This document shows positions 7,212-15,537 of a stretch of 33,851 nt of DNA, in pieces. How positions within the stretch are numbered: the first letter of the stretch is position 1; each line of letters begins with the position of its first letter. The DNA comes from Actinomycetes bacterium (GTDB lineage: Bacteria; Actinomycetota; Acidimicrobiia; Acidimicrobiales; Acidimicrobiaceae). The DNA lies in NCBI GenBank assembly GCA_021850605.1, contig JAJZLQ010000122.1:1-33851 (forward strand). Direction: 5' to 3'. The notes under the pieces are model-generated. The model searched no databases and was not told where the DNA came from. It worked only from the letters and a program-made list of their open reading frames with translations. The translations under genes and the position numbers were made by a program.

Positions 7212-8540
7212 TTGAAACTTCTGGTCGTGATCCTCGTGGGGGTGGGGATCGCCGGCCTATTGATCAGTTGGCTGGCAACTACCTACTCGAGGGAGCGCCG
7301 CTCGATCGAGCGCTACAGCCAGGCGATGGGTGTTATCCAGAAGGTCTCCGAGGAGGCCGGCGAGGCTGAGGCACCCATTCACCACGCGGCGGCACAGCCC
7401 CATATCAAAGTGGTCGGGGGCGCGAAGCCGCTGGAGCCACCCCCTCAGAGCAGCTTTCCACATTCAATGCCGCCTTCCGATATCGCCAAGGCGCTTGCCG
7501 AGCAGGCCATGCACCCGCGCGGGGCCGAACCGATCGACCTCGAGCACCCGCCGGTGGATTCTGCCCCCGAGCCGCCCCGGCGCAGCAACGTGCCGCGTTA
7601 TATGCCGCCGGCCGAGATCGCCAAGGCGCTTGCCGAGCAGGCCATGCACCCGCGCGGGGCCGAACCGATCGACCTCGAGCACCCGCGCGGGGCCGAACCG
7701 ATCGACCTCGAGCACCCGCGCGGGGCCGAACCGATCGACCTCGAGCACCAGCCGGTGGATTCTCCTGCCCCCGAGAGCAGCTTTCCACATTCAGTGCCGC
7801 CTTCTGGTATCGCCGGGTCCCTCGCAGAAGAGGCCCCCCAGCCACCCACACTCGAGATGCCGCGGGTTGGGGCCGGCGTTGCCGATGCGCCGCAGTCGAA
7901 GGCCGATGCCTCTGCACGGTCCCAGCACTCGCCGATGGTGTTCGACGAGCGTGCGGGGATGGTGGCCGGGGAGGAGGAGACGGCTTCATGGCGGTCGGCT
8001 TCCGGTGCGAACCTTCGCCTGAAGCCGAGGTTTGGACGCTTTGCGGGCGTCGCGGCCGCGATAATCGTGGTGGCGCTACTCGGCTACTTCGCTGTCGGCA
8101 AGCTCTCGGGCAAGCAGGCGCGCTCGACCAGTGCCACGACCGCACCTCCCAGGGCTTCCGCTACCACGACGACCGCACCTCCCAGGGCCTCCACCACGAC
8201 CACCACCAGTACCACCACCAGTACCACAGCGGTTCCGAGTGTGATACTTCCGGTCTCGTCCACCGCGGGCGCGTCCACCTTCAGTGCCCCGAGCGGCAGC
8301 TACACCGTGGTGGTCTCGGCGACCGCCCCGTGCTGGGTGGCGCAGTCCACCACAGTGGGGGGAAACATCAGCTGGGATGCGGTTTTGCAGGCCGGACAGA
8401 GCCACACCTTCTCGGTCTCGGGCAACATGGTCCTGCGTTCGGGCGCCTCGACCTTTATGAACGTCACTCTCAACGGAGTGCCGGTCAAGTACAACTCGCC
8501 ACCGGGCGCCTACGACCTGATCTTCTCGACCAACGCCTAG
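7212..8540 (+). CDS. unrecognised membrane protein with repeats and a C-terminal RodZ-like domain
   Basis: I do not recognise this 442-residue protein as a named family. It begins with a hydrophobic helix (residues 1-22), then has a low-complexity region with three copies of a PPxxIAxxLAE module. Two of these copies are followed by HPRGAEPIDLE repeats, one single and one as three tandem copies. A second hydrophobic segment (FAGVAAAIIVVALLGYFAVG, about residues 277-296) is followed by a Thr/Ser linker. The end is a compact beta-rich domain of about 100 residues with SGSYTVVVSATAPCWV, which resembles the C-terminal DUF4115 domain of RodZ. The likely reading is a cytoplasmic repeat region with an exported C-terminal domain. 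The start is TTG 7212 with GAGGAG 7 nt upstream, and a possible -10 TAGCAT lies at 7151-7156. It follows the FtsH-like gene. Its stop overlaps the stop of the opposing peptidase gene in a shared CTAG. Confidence 0.72.
   Translation: MKLLVVILVGVGIAGLLISWLATTYSRERRSIERYSQAMGVIQKVSEEAGEAEAPIHHAAAQPHIKVVGGAKPLEPPPQSSFPHSMPPSDIAKALAEQAMHPRGAEPIDLEHPPVDSAPEPPRRSNVPRYMPPAEIAKALAEQAMHPRGAEPIDLEHPRGAEPIDLEHPRGAEPIDLEHQPVDSPAPESSFPHSVPPSGIAGSLAEEAPQPPTLEMPRVGAGVADAPQSKADASARSQHSPMVFDERAGMVAGEEETASWRSASGANLRLKPRFGRFAGVAAAIIVVALLGYFAVGKLSGKQARSTSATTAPPRASATTTTAPPRASTTTTTSTTTSTTAVPSVILPVSSTAGASTFSAPSGSYTVVVSATAPCWVAQSTTVGGNISWDAVLQAGQSHTFSVSGNMVLRSGASTFMNVTLNGVPVKYNSPPGAYDLIFSTNA
7647..7745 (+). repeat. 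three tandem 33-bp in-frame repeats, with a fourth copy at 7512-7544
   Basis: Three head-to-tail copies of a 33-bp unit encode the 11-residue repeat HPRGAEPIDLE. A single copy lies at 7512-7544. The single copy and the first tandem copy sit inside a larger duplication offset by exactly 135 bp (7482-7550 against 7617-7685). The copies look identical at the DNA level, which suggests recent expansion by slippage or recombination. Each step preserves the reading frame. Confidence 0.9.
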
Positions 8541-10609
8541 GCGGTGTCCTCCATGGCGCTGGCCACCAGGAACGCATAGAGGCGGGAGACGGTCTCCCAC
8601 TCGTTGAAGCGGCCCGACGAACCGAAGTGCCCGGCCCCCTCCTCGACCCATAGCACCACTCGCGCCTCGCTGGTCTGGGCGCGCAACTTGGCGACCCACT
8701 TGAGGGGCTCAAAGAAGGAGACTCGCGGATCGTTCAAGCCGGTCGATGCGAGTATCGGGGGATACTGGACTCCGGGCCGGACGTTGTCGTATGGTGACCA
8801 GGACACCATCTCCTGGTAGATCTCCCAATCGTCCAAGGGGTTTCCCCACTCCTCCCACTCGCCGACCGTGAGAGGCAGCGTGGGGTCGGAGATGGTGGTG
8901 AGGCAATCAACAAAGGGCACCTCGGCGACCACCGCCCCGAAAAGGTCGGGACGCTGGTTGAGCGCCGCAGCCACCAGCATTCCTCCGGCGCTGCCGCCCC
9001 AGGAGAAGACCTTGCCTACCGAGGTCCAGCCAAGCTCGCACAAGGCGGCTGCAGCGTCGACGAAGTCGTTGAAGGTGTTGTGCTTGTGTGTCAACTTGCC
9101 GTCCAGGTACCACTGCCTGCCCATCTCGCCTCCCCCCCGCACGTGTGCGATTGCGAAGACGAAGCCACGATCGATGAGCGAGAGGCGCAGCGAGGAGAAG
9201 CCGGGGTCGGTGGAGCTCTCGTAGGAGCCGTAACCGTAGAGCAGGAGCGGATTGGATCCGTCCATGACCACACCCTTGCGGGCCATGATGGATACCGGCA
9301 CCTTGGTGCCGTCCCTCGCGGTGACGAACTCGGTGGTGCTCACATAGTTCTCGGGGTCGAAGCCCCCTTTCACCACCGCGTCCTTCAGGACGCGAACCTC
9401 ACCGGTGGCGAAGTCGATCTCGCGGATGGAGCGCGGGGTGCGCATGGAGGTGTAGCTGTAGCGCACCGAGCCGGCGTCCATGCGGGGATTGGGGCCCAGG
9501 TCCAGGGTGGAGGCCTCGGTGTCGAAGGGGACCATGCATCCGCCCCGGCCGTTCCGGTCGACCAGTCTGATGCGTTGGAAGCCGCCCCTCCGCTCCTCGA
9601 TCGCCACGAAGGTGTCGAATACCTCGAAGGACTCGATCTTGATGTCGGGGTCGTAAGGGACGAAGTCGGCGCCCGCATCAAGGCGCGGCTCGCTGCGGGA
9701 GGTGAGGGAGATTCGGAAGTTCTCGGCCATGTAGTTGGATAGGACGAAGACATCCTCCCCGATGGGTTCGGCCGAGTATTCGAGCCCTTCCGTGCGCTCT
9801 ATGAACACCTCCAGCTCGGAGCCAGGTTCGACGAGGTCGAGAAAGGCAACCTCGGAGGAGGTGGTGGAATGGGACTCCACCACCAGGGTACGGTCATCCT
9901 TGGATTTGGAGATGCCCACCGCGAACGCCTCGTCGTCCTCCTGGTAAAGGGGTTCCTCACCGTTTCGGCCCATCGCCAGGTCGTAGCACCAGACCCGCCA
10001 TGGTCGCATGGCGTCGTCCGCCTCCACCCAGAAGAGCCGTGTGGCCCCGGCGTCGAGCTCGAGTCCGTATGTGGCCCGCTCCAACGGGATCTCGCGCGTC
10101 TCGCCGGTGCGTAGATCGAGCAGGTAGACGCGGAAGAGCTCTGAGCCATCGGTGTCGATCGCATATGCCAGGATCTCTTCGTCGTCGCTCATCGAGGAGG
10201 AGCCGAGCGCGAAGTACTCATAGCCTTGGGCGAGTTCGTTCTCGTCGAGCATCACCTGGTGCTCGCCGCCCTCCAGGTAGCGCAGGTGCCGCTCATACTG
10301 GGAGTCCTCGCTGGTGGCGGAGTAATACCAGTAGTTCTTGTGCCTCTGGGGAACCGAGGAGTCCGCTAGCTGGATACGGGAGATGAACTCGTCGTAGATG
10401 CGGCTGCGCAGGCCCTCGAGCTCACCCAACACCGCTTTGGCGTAGGCGCTCTCGGCCTGGATGTCGGCGGCGGTTTCCGGGTCGGAGATGTCGCGCATCC
10501 AGTAATAATCGTCGACCCGCTCCCCGCCCAGGCCCATCAGGACCGCGGGCGCGCGCTTTGGGGCAGGGGGGAGGGGGTGCTTCTTGAAGGCTTCGTCTAT
10601 GGCTGGCAC
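8537..10609 (-). CDS. oligopeptidase B-like S9 serine peptidase (protease II family)
   Basis: This is a prolyl-oligopeptidase-family enzyme closest to oligopeptidase B, which cleaves short peptides after basic residues. The N-terminal two thirds form the beta-propeller, with GERVDDYYWMRD near residue 30 typical of the group. The C-terminal alpha/beta-hydrolase domain shows YGYGSYE, HVRGGGEMGRQWYLDGK, the nucleophile elbow GGSAGG (Ser about 540), the Asp in STGLNDPRV and the His in EGAGHFG. All three catalytic residues are present and the length of 690 is normal. No signal peptide is seen, so it is probably cytoplasmic. The start is GTG 10609, 7 nt downstream of a TAGTGT -10 box and without a Shine-Dalgarno, which suggests a leaderless message. 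It diverges from sufB across a 216-bp gap and converges on the repeat-protein gene. Confidence 0.92.
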   Translation of the reverse strand: MPAIDEAFKKHPLPPAPKRAPAVLMGLGGERVDDYYWMRDISDPETAADIQAESAYAKAVLGELEGLRSRIYDEFISRIQLADSSVPQRHKNYWYYSATSEDSQYERHLRYLEGGEHQVMLDENELAQGYEYFALGSSSMSDDEEILAYAIDTDGSELFRVYLLDLRTGETREIPLERATYGLELDAGATRLFWVEADDAMRPWRVWCYDLAMGRNGEEPLYQEDDEAFAVGISKSKDDRTLVVESHSTTSSEVAFLDLVEPGSELEVFIERTEGLEYSAEPIGEDVFVLSNYMAENFRISLTSRSEPRLDAGADFVPYDPDIKIESFEVFDTFVAIEERRGGFQRIRLVDRNGRGGCMVPFDTEASTLDLGPNPRMDAGSVRYSYTSMRTPRSIREIDFATGEVRVLKDAVVKGGFDPENYVSTTEFVTARDGTKVPVSIMARKGVVMDGSNPLLLYGYGSYESSTDPGFSSLRLSLIDRGFVFAIAHVRGGGEMGRQWYLDGKLTHKHNTFNDFVDAAAALCELGWTSVGKVFSWGGSAGGMLVAAALNQRPDLFGAVVAEVPFVDCLTTISDPTLPLTVGEWEEWGNPLDDWEIYQEMVSWSPYDNVRPGVQYPPILASTGLNDPRVSFFEPLKWVAKLRAQTSEARVVLWVEEGAGHFGSSGRFNEWETVSRLYAFLVASAMEDTA

Positions 10610-10616
10610 GTAATCG

Positions 10617-10622
10617 ACACTA
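10617..10622 (-). promoter_or_regulatory. -10 box of a leaderless promoter for the S9 peptidase
   Basis: On the minus strand, TAGTGT lies 7 nt before the GTG at 10609. This is the same spacing seen for three other genes in this window. Confidence 0.5.
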
Positions 10623-10721
10623 GGGCCCCCGGGCGGCTAACGCCCCGCCCCCGGGCGGCCAGCAGCGCCGATGAGCTGGCGCTTCGGCCCGACCGGCTCG
10701 AATCATGCCGGCAAATTTCTT

Positions 10722-10742
10722 ACTACGTGGATAGGAGAAATT
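10722..10742 (+). promoter_or_regulatory. putative suf operator, copy 1 (sufB)
   Basis: The 21-bp element fits ACTA-N4-G-R-TAG-N3-AAAT. The same element lies upstream of sufD (18540-18560) and of the second sufC (29314-29334), each in the same orientation to its gene. Here 17 of 21 bases match the second-sufC copy. It overlaps the expected -35 position of the TAGTCT -10 box at 10756-10761, so binding could block or help RNA polymerase. A short inverted repeat, GGATA/TATCC (10729-10733 and 10742-10746), also spans its end. Confidence 0.6.
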
Positions 10743-10755
10743 ATCCCGGAGGGGC

Positions 10756-10761
10756 TAGTCT
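10756..10761 (+). promoter_or_regulatory. -10 box of the sufB promoter
   Basis: TAGTCT lies 13 bp after the shared suf element. Transcription from about 10768 gives a leader of roughly 58 nt ending in GTGAGG five nt before the sufB ATG. Confidence 0.5.
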
Positions 10762-10825
10762 GGAAGAAAGCGACGTGCGCCAGGGGCAGGTATTGGCGCC
10801 GGAGATGATCTTTTTGTGAGGCACA

Positions 10826-12226
10826 ATGAGCACCGTCGACCTTAATCTCGGTAAGTACAAGCTCGGCTGGTCGGATCGCGAGGACTATGTCTTCAAGCCC
10901 AAGAAGGGCCTGAACACCGAGATCGTCAAAGAGATGACCTGGATGAAGAACGAGCCGGAGTGGATGGCCAAGTTCCGGCTGCGGGCGTTGGCGAACTTCG
11001 AAAGGAAGCCGATGCTCCCGTGGTTCGCGGTCAACATGCCCGACATCGACTTCGATGACATCTACTACTACATCAAGCCCATCGACAAGCAGGTCAGTTC
11101 GTGGGACCAGCTGCCCGATTCGGTTAAGCGGACCTATGAGAAGCTGGGCATCCCCGAGGCCGAGCGCAAGTACCTGGCCGGAGTAACCGCCCAGTACGAG
11201 TCCGAGGTGGTCTATCACCGGAACCGCGAGGACCTCGAGGCCCAGGGAGTGATCTTCTGCGACATGGACACTGCGGTGCGCGAGCACTCGGACCTGGTCA
11301 GGCAGTACTTCGGCACAGTCATTCCCCCCAACGACAACAAATTCGCCGCTCTCAACTCAGCGGTTTGGTCGGGTGGCTCCTTCATCTACGTGCCGCCGGG
11401 CGTGCACGTTGGGATGCCCCTACAGGCCTATTTCCGCATCAACGCCGAGAACATGGGCCAGTTCGAGCGTACCCTCATCATCGCCGACGAGGGCGCAAGC
11501 GTCCATTACATCGAGGGTTGTTCGGCACCGGTTTACACGACCGACTCGCTGCACTCCGCGGTGGTGGAGCTCGTGGCCAAAGCCGGCGCCCGCATCACCT
11601 ACACGACCATCCAGAACTGGTCCAACAACGTCTACAACCTGGTTACCAAGCGCGCCATGGCCTATGAGGAGGCGCGCGTCGAGTGGATCGACGGGAACAT
11701 CGGTTCCAAGCTGACCATGAAGTACCCCTCCGTTTACCTGATGGGCCCGAAGGCCACCGGCGAGGTGCTTTCCGTCGCTTACGCGGGCGAGGGGCAGCAC
11801 CAGGACGCCGGTGCCAAGATGGTCCACGTGGCCCCTGAGACCTCATCGACCATCATCTCCAAGTCGATCTCCAAGGACGGTGGCAAGACCACCTATCGGG
11901 GCCTGGTCCACGTGGATGAGGGTGCGGTCGGCTCGAGGAGCTTCGTTCGCTGCGACGCCCTTCTGCTCGACGACTACTCGATCTCCGAGACCAAGCCCTA
12001 CATGGAGGTCGCCGAGCAGAAGGCGCAGATCGGCCACGAGGCCACCGTCTCCAAGATCGGCCAGGACCAGCTCTTCTACCTGATGAGCAGGGGCTTGTCG
12101 GAGTCCGCCGCCATGAGCATGATCGTCAACGGCTTCATCGAGCCGGTGACCAGGACCCTGCCCATGGAGTACGCGGTGGAGTGGAGCCGCCTGATCGAGC
12201 TGCAGATGGACGGCTCGATCGGCTGA
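10826..12226 (+). CDS. sufB: SufB, Fe-S cluster scaffold subunit
   Basis: SufB is the scaffold on which the SufBCD complex builds new iron-sulfur clusters in the cytoplasm. The 466-residue protein is full length. It shows the SufB-specific N-terminus ([20 protein letters not shown]), the conserved core [25 protein letters not shown], and the C-terminal beta-helix segment with a conserved Cys in VRCDALL (Cys376) and His in [10 protein letters not shown] (His404). These correspond to the sulfur/iron-handling residues described for E. coli SufB. Start ATG 10826 has GTGAGG five nt upstream. It is transcribed alone here: the next gene is convergent, with its stop 9 bp away. In most actinobacteria sufB is directly followed by sufD, but here sufD lies about 6.4 kb downstream. 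A suf-type operator and promoter lie upstream. Confidence 0.96.
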   Translation: MSTVDLNLGKYKLGWSDREDYVFKPKKGLNTEIVKEMTWMKNEPEWMAKFRLRALANFERKPMLPWFAVNMPDIDFDDIYYYIKPIDKQVSSWDQLPDSVKRTYEKLGIPEAERKYLAGVTAQYESEVVYHRNREDLEAQGVIFCDMDTAVREHSDLVRQYFGTVIPPNDNKFAALNSAVWSGGSFIYVPPGVHVGMPLQAYFRINAENMGQFERTLIIADEGASVHYIEGCSAPVYTTDSLHSAVVELVAKAGARITYTTIQNWSNNVYNLVTKRAMAYEEARVEWIDGNIGSKLTMKYPSVYLMGPKATGEVLSVAYAGEGQHQDAGAKMVHVAPETSSTIISKSISKDGGKTTYRGLVHVDEGAVGSRSFVRCDALLLDDYSISETKPYMEVAEQKAQIGHEATVSKIGQDQLFYLMSRGLSESAAMSMIVNGFIEPVTRTLPMEYAVEWSRLIELQMDGSIG

Positions 12227-12235
12227 TACCCGGGC

Positions 12236-12973
12236 CTAGATGGATACCTCGGCGCGCCAGCGCTGGGCCAGTTCGGCCCGGCCGTGGGCCTCGAGTTCCT
12301 GGTCCGGCACCCGGTTCCAAACCCAGCCGTAAATGGCGCTAGCGCTACCGCGCAGGGCCAGGTCCGCCTTGGCATGCCCGGGCCGTGGGCTGAACGAGTC
12401 GGGGGCGAAGTCCACGAGCCACTCGCAGGCCTCGATGTCGGTGGCGTGCAGGTGCAGGCTCCATGTCTCGTCCGTAGTCGACTTGCGCGCCCCTGGCCGC
12501 GCCTGGACCAAGGTGAAAAACTCGTCGATCCCGTCGCGGGCCAAGGCGGGGTCGAAGAAGGCGTCAAAATCAATCGGGCCGGCGGCCAGCCCGGCGTCCA
12601 GGGCGTGGATCGAGGTCTCGTGTGCCATGCGTCTGACCAGGAAGCTCACTGTCTGATTGCCCCCGGTCCAATTCCAGGCCGGGTATTCGTCGGGTAGTTC
12701 CTCGATTACCTCGCGCAGCGAGGAGAAGGCCTGGATGAGCAGGGCGGTGGCGTGCTCGGGATCTGACGGAGTGAATTCGAACTCCGGGTCTCGGTCGATC
12801 CCGATGCGTCTTTCGGCGCGCTCGTAGACCCGCCGCAAGTGGTCGAGCAGCTGGTGGCCGTCCCAGTCGCCGCAAGTGGTTACGGGAGTCTCCAGGATGG
12901 AGGCGCCAAGCGCGAAGAGAACCGAAGCGTTGCGCTCCCACTCCTGCAGATAGATCGCCCTTGAAAGTGTCAC
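12236..12973 (-). CDS. maleylpyruvate-isomerase-family mycothiol-dependent protein (DinB fold)
   Basis: The protein belongs to the mycothiol-dependent maleylpyruvate isomerase / DinB-like family of actinobacteria, whose members use mycothiol as thiol cofactor or merely share the fold. The N-terminal four-helix bundle has DWDGHQLLDHL, and a later segment RRMAHETSIHALDA provides the Glu and His of the usual metal site. The C-terminal part (WSLHLHATD and following) is the second domain typical of the family. Length is 245 residues. The start is GTG 12973, after AAAGGACGG. It lies downstream of the histidine kinase on the same strand with a 78-bp gap holding a GGCGCC-GAC-GGCGCC hairpin, so it may be a separate unit. 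The real reaction is unknown; maleylpyruvate isomerisation is only one possibility. Confidence 0.78.
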   Translation of the reverse strand: MTLSRAIYLQEWERNASVLFALGASILETPVTTCGDWDGHQLLDHLRRVYERAERRIGIDRDPEFEFTPSDPEHATALLIQAFSSLREVIEELPDEYPAWNWTGGNQTVSFLVRRMAHETSIHALDAGLAAGPIDFDAFFDPALARDGIDEFFTLVQARPGARKSTTDETWSLHLHATDIEACEWLVDFAPDSFSPRPGHAKADLALRGSASAIYGWVWNRVPDQELEAHGRAELAQRWRAEVSI

Positions 12974-13004
12974 GTCCGTCCTTTCCGACGCTGCGGGTTG
13001 GTTC

Positions 13005-13019
13005 GGCGCCGACGGCGCC
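13005..13019 (-). terminator. GC hairpin after the histidine kinase gene
   Basis: GGCGCC-GAC-GGCGCC is a short perfect stem in the 78-bp gap between the kinase stop and the next start. No U-tract follows, so termination is uncertain. Confidence 0.3.
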
Positions 13020-13051
13020 TGCGAGGCGATGATATCACCGCTTGCCCCGGC

Positions 13052-14704
13052 TCAGGACTGACCGGCCGCCTCGTGGGAGCTGCCTTGAGCGGCCCCGCCG
13101 GTATCCGAGCCTCGGTCCGGTCCTTCCTCCCGCGTGGTGCCGGGCGGATTGGCGGCCGCGTCCGAGTTCGCCGAGGCGGCCGGCTCGGGTGGCCCGGAGG
13201 CGGGCAGCTCCACGGAGACGGTGGTGCCGAGCCCCGGACCTGGCGAAGTTATCCACGCCTTGCCCCCGTGGGCTTCGGCGATCGAGGCGACCAGACTGAG
13301 GCCCAGACCCGCGCCTCCCTGGGCTCGGGTGCGCGAAGCGTCCGCCCGGTAGAAGCGCTCGAAGGCATGGGCCAGCTGATCGGGGGTCATGCCCGGGCCG
13401 CGGTCCTCCACTTCCAGCATCACCTTGGCCAACCTGCCGTCCTCGCCCGGGAGGGGACGCAGGGCCACCTTTGCCCAGGTGCCCCTGGCGGTGTGGGCGC
13501 GAACATTTGCCAGCAGGTTGGCGATCACCTGGGTCAGGCGGGCCTCGTCCCCGACAACTTCCAGGTGGGGGACGATGTCACTTTCGATGGTGCGCTCGGG
13601 TTCCACCACCCGTGCATCGGCGACAGCCGCCTCGACTATCGCCGAGTAGTCGACACGCCTGCGCGCCAGCGGCCTGGCCTGGTCGTTGCGCGCCAGGATG
13701 AGGAGATCCTCGACCAGCCCGGCCATCCTGCGCGCCTCGGAGGTGATCCGCTCCGCGGCTCCGTGAACCTCGTTCTCTTTGGCCACCAGTCCTGTCTCGA
13801 TCAGCTCCGCGTAGCCGCGGATGGAGGTGAGCGGGGTTCGCAACTCGTGGGAAGCGTCCGCGACAAAGCGCTTCAGGCGCGTCTCGGAGGCCTCCCGCTC
13901 CTCGATCGCCCCTTGCAGCGCTCCGAGCATGGTGTTGAGCGAAAGGGCGAGCTTCTCAACCTCCAGGTCCTTGGCCTCGGTTTCGACGCGCTTGGTGAAG
14001 TCACCCGCCGCGATCTCCTCCGCGGTCCGGGTCATCCTTCCCAGAGGCGCAAGGCCCAGGCCGATCAGGTAGGAGGCGAGCCAGATGAGCACCAGCAGCA
14101 GTCCGAAGGAGACCAGAGCGGTAACCACCGCCAGCCTGGCCAAGGTGGCCTCGACCGAGGTCTCCGGAATGGCCAGTACCACCAACAGATTTCCGGTGGC
14201 GATCCTGGTCATCATGGCCCGGTAGTGGAGCGTGGAGTCGATGGAGTCGACACTGAAGGGCTTGTCGAGCGGATAGTTGACCGAGTTGGCGTTGCCGATG
14301 TTGAGCTGGGGAGGCGAGACGGCGACCTGACCGGGCTGGACGAAAGTGACCGAGAAGCGGGCACCCGCCGGGCTCACCAGTTCTCCCCAGGATCCGTTCG
14401 GCACCATTGCGGCCAGGCCGCGGCCGCTGTCCACCCCGTTGTAGGAGTTGAATAGCACCCGCGCCGTCGGCCCCATGGAGCTTCGTAGCTGGGCGTCGAG
14501 GCGCTGGTACAGGAAGGAGCGCAGCGAGGTGTAGGTGGCGATGTCCGCCACCGCCAGTCCCGCCATGACCAGCAACGCCACGGTGAGGACCAGCTTTGAC
14601 TTCAGCGAGGACTTGGCGCCCGACTGCTTGGGGTTCGAGAGGCCCCGGGGTAGACGCCTCCAGCCGAACCACCTACGCCACTTGCTTCCCGGTTCCTCGC
14701 TCAT
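13052..14704 (-). CDS. sensor histidine kinase of the htrA-linked two-component system
   Basis: This is an OmpR-partner-type membrane histidine kinase of 550 residues. The N-terminus is cytoplasmic and basic. A first transmembrane helix (about residues 32-55) is followed by an extracytoplasmic sensor region of about 120 residues and a second helix (about 185-215), then a HAMP domain. The dimerisation/phosphoacceptor segment FVADASHELRTP contains His286. The ATP-binding domain has the N box around NLLANVRAHTA, the G1 box DRGPGM and the G2 box GGAGLGLSL. A Gly/Pro/Ser-rich tail of about 45 residues follows and is unusual. Start ATG 14704 has GGGAG upstream. It lies 55 nt after the response regulator gene, so they are co-transcribed. 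With the HtrA-like protease ahead of them, the set resembles MprA/MprB-HtrA-like envelope-stress modules of actinobacteria (inference). Confidence 0.9.
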   Translation of the reverse strand: MSEEPGSKWRRWFGWRRLPRGLSNPKQSGAKSSLKSKLVLTVALLVMAGLAVADIATYTSLRSFLYQRLDAQLRSSMGPTARVLFNSYNGVDSGRGLAAMVPNGSWGELVSPAGARFSVTFVQPGQVAVSPPQLNIGNANSVNYPLDKPFSVDSIDSTLHYRAMMTRIATGNLLVVLAIPETSVEATLARLAVVTALVSFGLLLVLIWLASYLIGLGLAPLGRMTRTAEEIAAGDFTKRVETEAKDLEVEKLALSLNTMLGALQGAIEEREASETRLKRFVADASHELRTPLTSIRGYAELIETGLVAKENEVHGAAERITSEARRMAGLVEDLLILARNDQARPLARRRVDYSAIVEAAVADARVVEPERTIESDIVPHLEVVGDEARLTQVIANLLANVRAHTARGTWAKVALRPLPGEDGRLAKVMLEVEDRGPGMTPDQLAHAFERFYRADASRTRAQGGAGLGLSLVASIAEAHGGKAWITSPGPGLGTTVSVELPASGPPEPAASANSDAAANPPGTTREEGPDRGSDTGGAAQGSSHEAAGQS

Positions 14705-14759
14705 GGTGCTCCCTGGATGCTCCGGCTTGCCACCCCGTTTGCGGGGCGGGATCGCCGGC

Positions 14760-15482
14760 TCACCGGGTTTCGTAACTGCTTGGCATCCGAAGCGAGTATC
14801 CGGCTCCGCGGACGGTGCGGATGAGGGAGGGCTCGCCGGGAAGGTCGATCTTCCTCCGCAGGTAGGAGACGTACGTCTCGACTATATTTGCGTCCCCTCC
14901 GAAGTCGTAGTGCCAGACGTGGTCGAGGATCTGTGCCTTGGAGACCACCCGGCGGGCGTTCTCCATCAGATAGTGGAGGAGGTTGAACTCCGTCGTGGTG
15001 AGCTCGATCATCTCGCCGCGCCGGTACACCTCGTGGGTATCCGCATCCAGCACCAGGTCGGCAAAGACCAGGCGGGTCGAGGAGCCCTCGCCGTGACGGG
15101 TGCGGCGCAGTATGGCGTCGACCCGGGCGGAGAGCTCCTCGAGGGAGAAGGGCTTGGTGATGTAGTCGTCCCCGCCCAGCTTGAGACCGGCCACCTTGTC
15201 CTCGGTGGTGTCCTTGGCTGTCAGGAAGACGATTGGCGTCTCGTTGCGCTCCATGCGCAGGCGCTTGGCGACTTCGAAACCATCCAGATCGGGCATCATC
15301 ACGTCGAGCAGGATGATGTCCGGGCCGAAGCTCTTTACCTTTTCCAGGCCGTCGCGCGCGCCGAGGGCCTTCTCCACCTTGTATCCCTGGTAGGAGAAGG
15401 CCAGGGCGACTAGCTCCGTGATGGAGGCCTCGTCATCGATGACCAGCACCCTCGGCATCGCGCCGTTGTCATTGGCGGTCAT
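14760..15482 (-). CDS. OmpR-family response regulator of the htrA-linked system
   Basis: This is a DNA-binding response regulator. The receiver domain has the acidic pair DDE near residue 14, the phosphoacceptor Asp60 in LLDVMMPD, a conserved Thr in FLTAKD and Lys in TKPF. The C-terminal winged helix (ELTTTEFNLLHYLMENARRVVSKAQILDHVW, YVSYLRRKID, VRGAGYSLR) is of OmpR/PhoB type. ATG 15482 was chosen over GTG 15512 because GGAG lies 6 nt upstream, and a TAGGAT -10 box (15517-15522, minus) would start transcription after that GTG. From ATG it is 240 residues. It sits between the HtrA-like gene and its partner kinase, and it probably controls both itself and htrA. Confidence 0.93.
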   Translation of the reverse strand: MTANDNGAMPRVLVIDDEASITELVALAFSYQGYKVEKALGARDGLEKVKSFGPDIILLDVMMPDLDGFEVAKRLRMERNETPIVFLTAKDTTEDKVAGLKLGGDDYITKPFSLEELSARVDAILRRTRHGEGSSTRLVFADLVLDADTHEVYRRGEMIELTTTEFNLLHYLMENARRVVSKAQILDHVWHYDFGGDANIVETYVSYLRRKIDLPGEPSLIRTVRGAGYSLRMPSSYETR

Positions 15483-15516
15483 TGCTGCTCCAAGCGGGTA
15501 ACTCGTGTTCACGCAA

Positions 15517-15522
15517 ATCCTA
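15517..15522 (-). promoter_or_regulatory. -10 box before the response regulator gene
   Basis: TAGGAT on the minus strand lies in the short gap after the htrA stop. It would give a leader of roughly 25-30 nt with GGAG before ATG 15482. It may allow expression of the regulator independent of htrA. Confidence 0.4.
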
Positions 15523-15537
15523 CTCCTGCGTCCGAGC

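Noticed and set aside
7512-7745. Regular 33-bp repeats as a possible CRISPR array
   Set aside because: There are no spacers between the tandem copies, the repeats are in frame within a coding sequence, and no cas genes are present.
7464-7790. Minus-strand open frames through the repeat region
   Set aside because: They exist because the 33-bp repeat lacks stops in several frames. The plus frame has the ribosome-binding site, hydrophobic helices and a C-terminal domain.
12998-14455. Long plus-strand open frame (485 codons) opposite the histidine kinase
   Set aside because: The kinase on the minus strand has all family motifs. The opposite frame is open only because of high GC bias and shows no recognisable domain.
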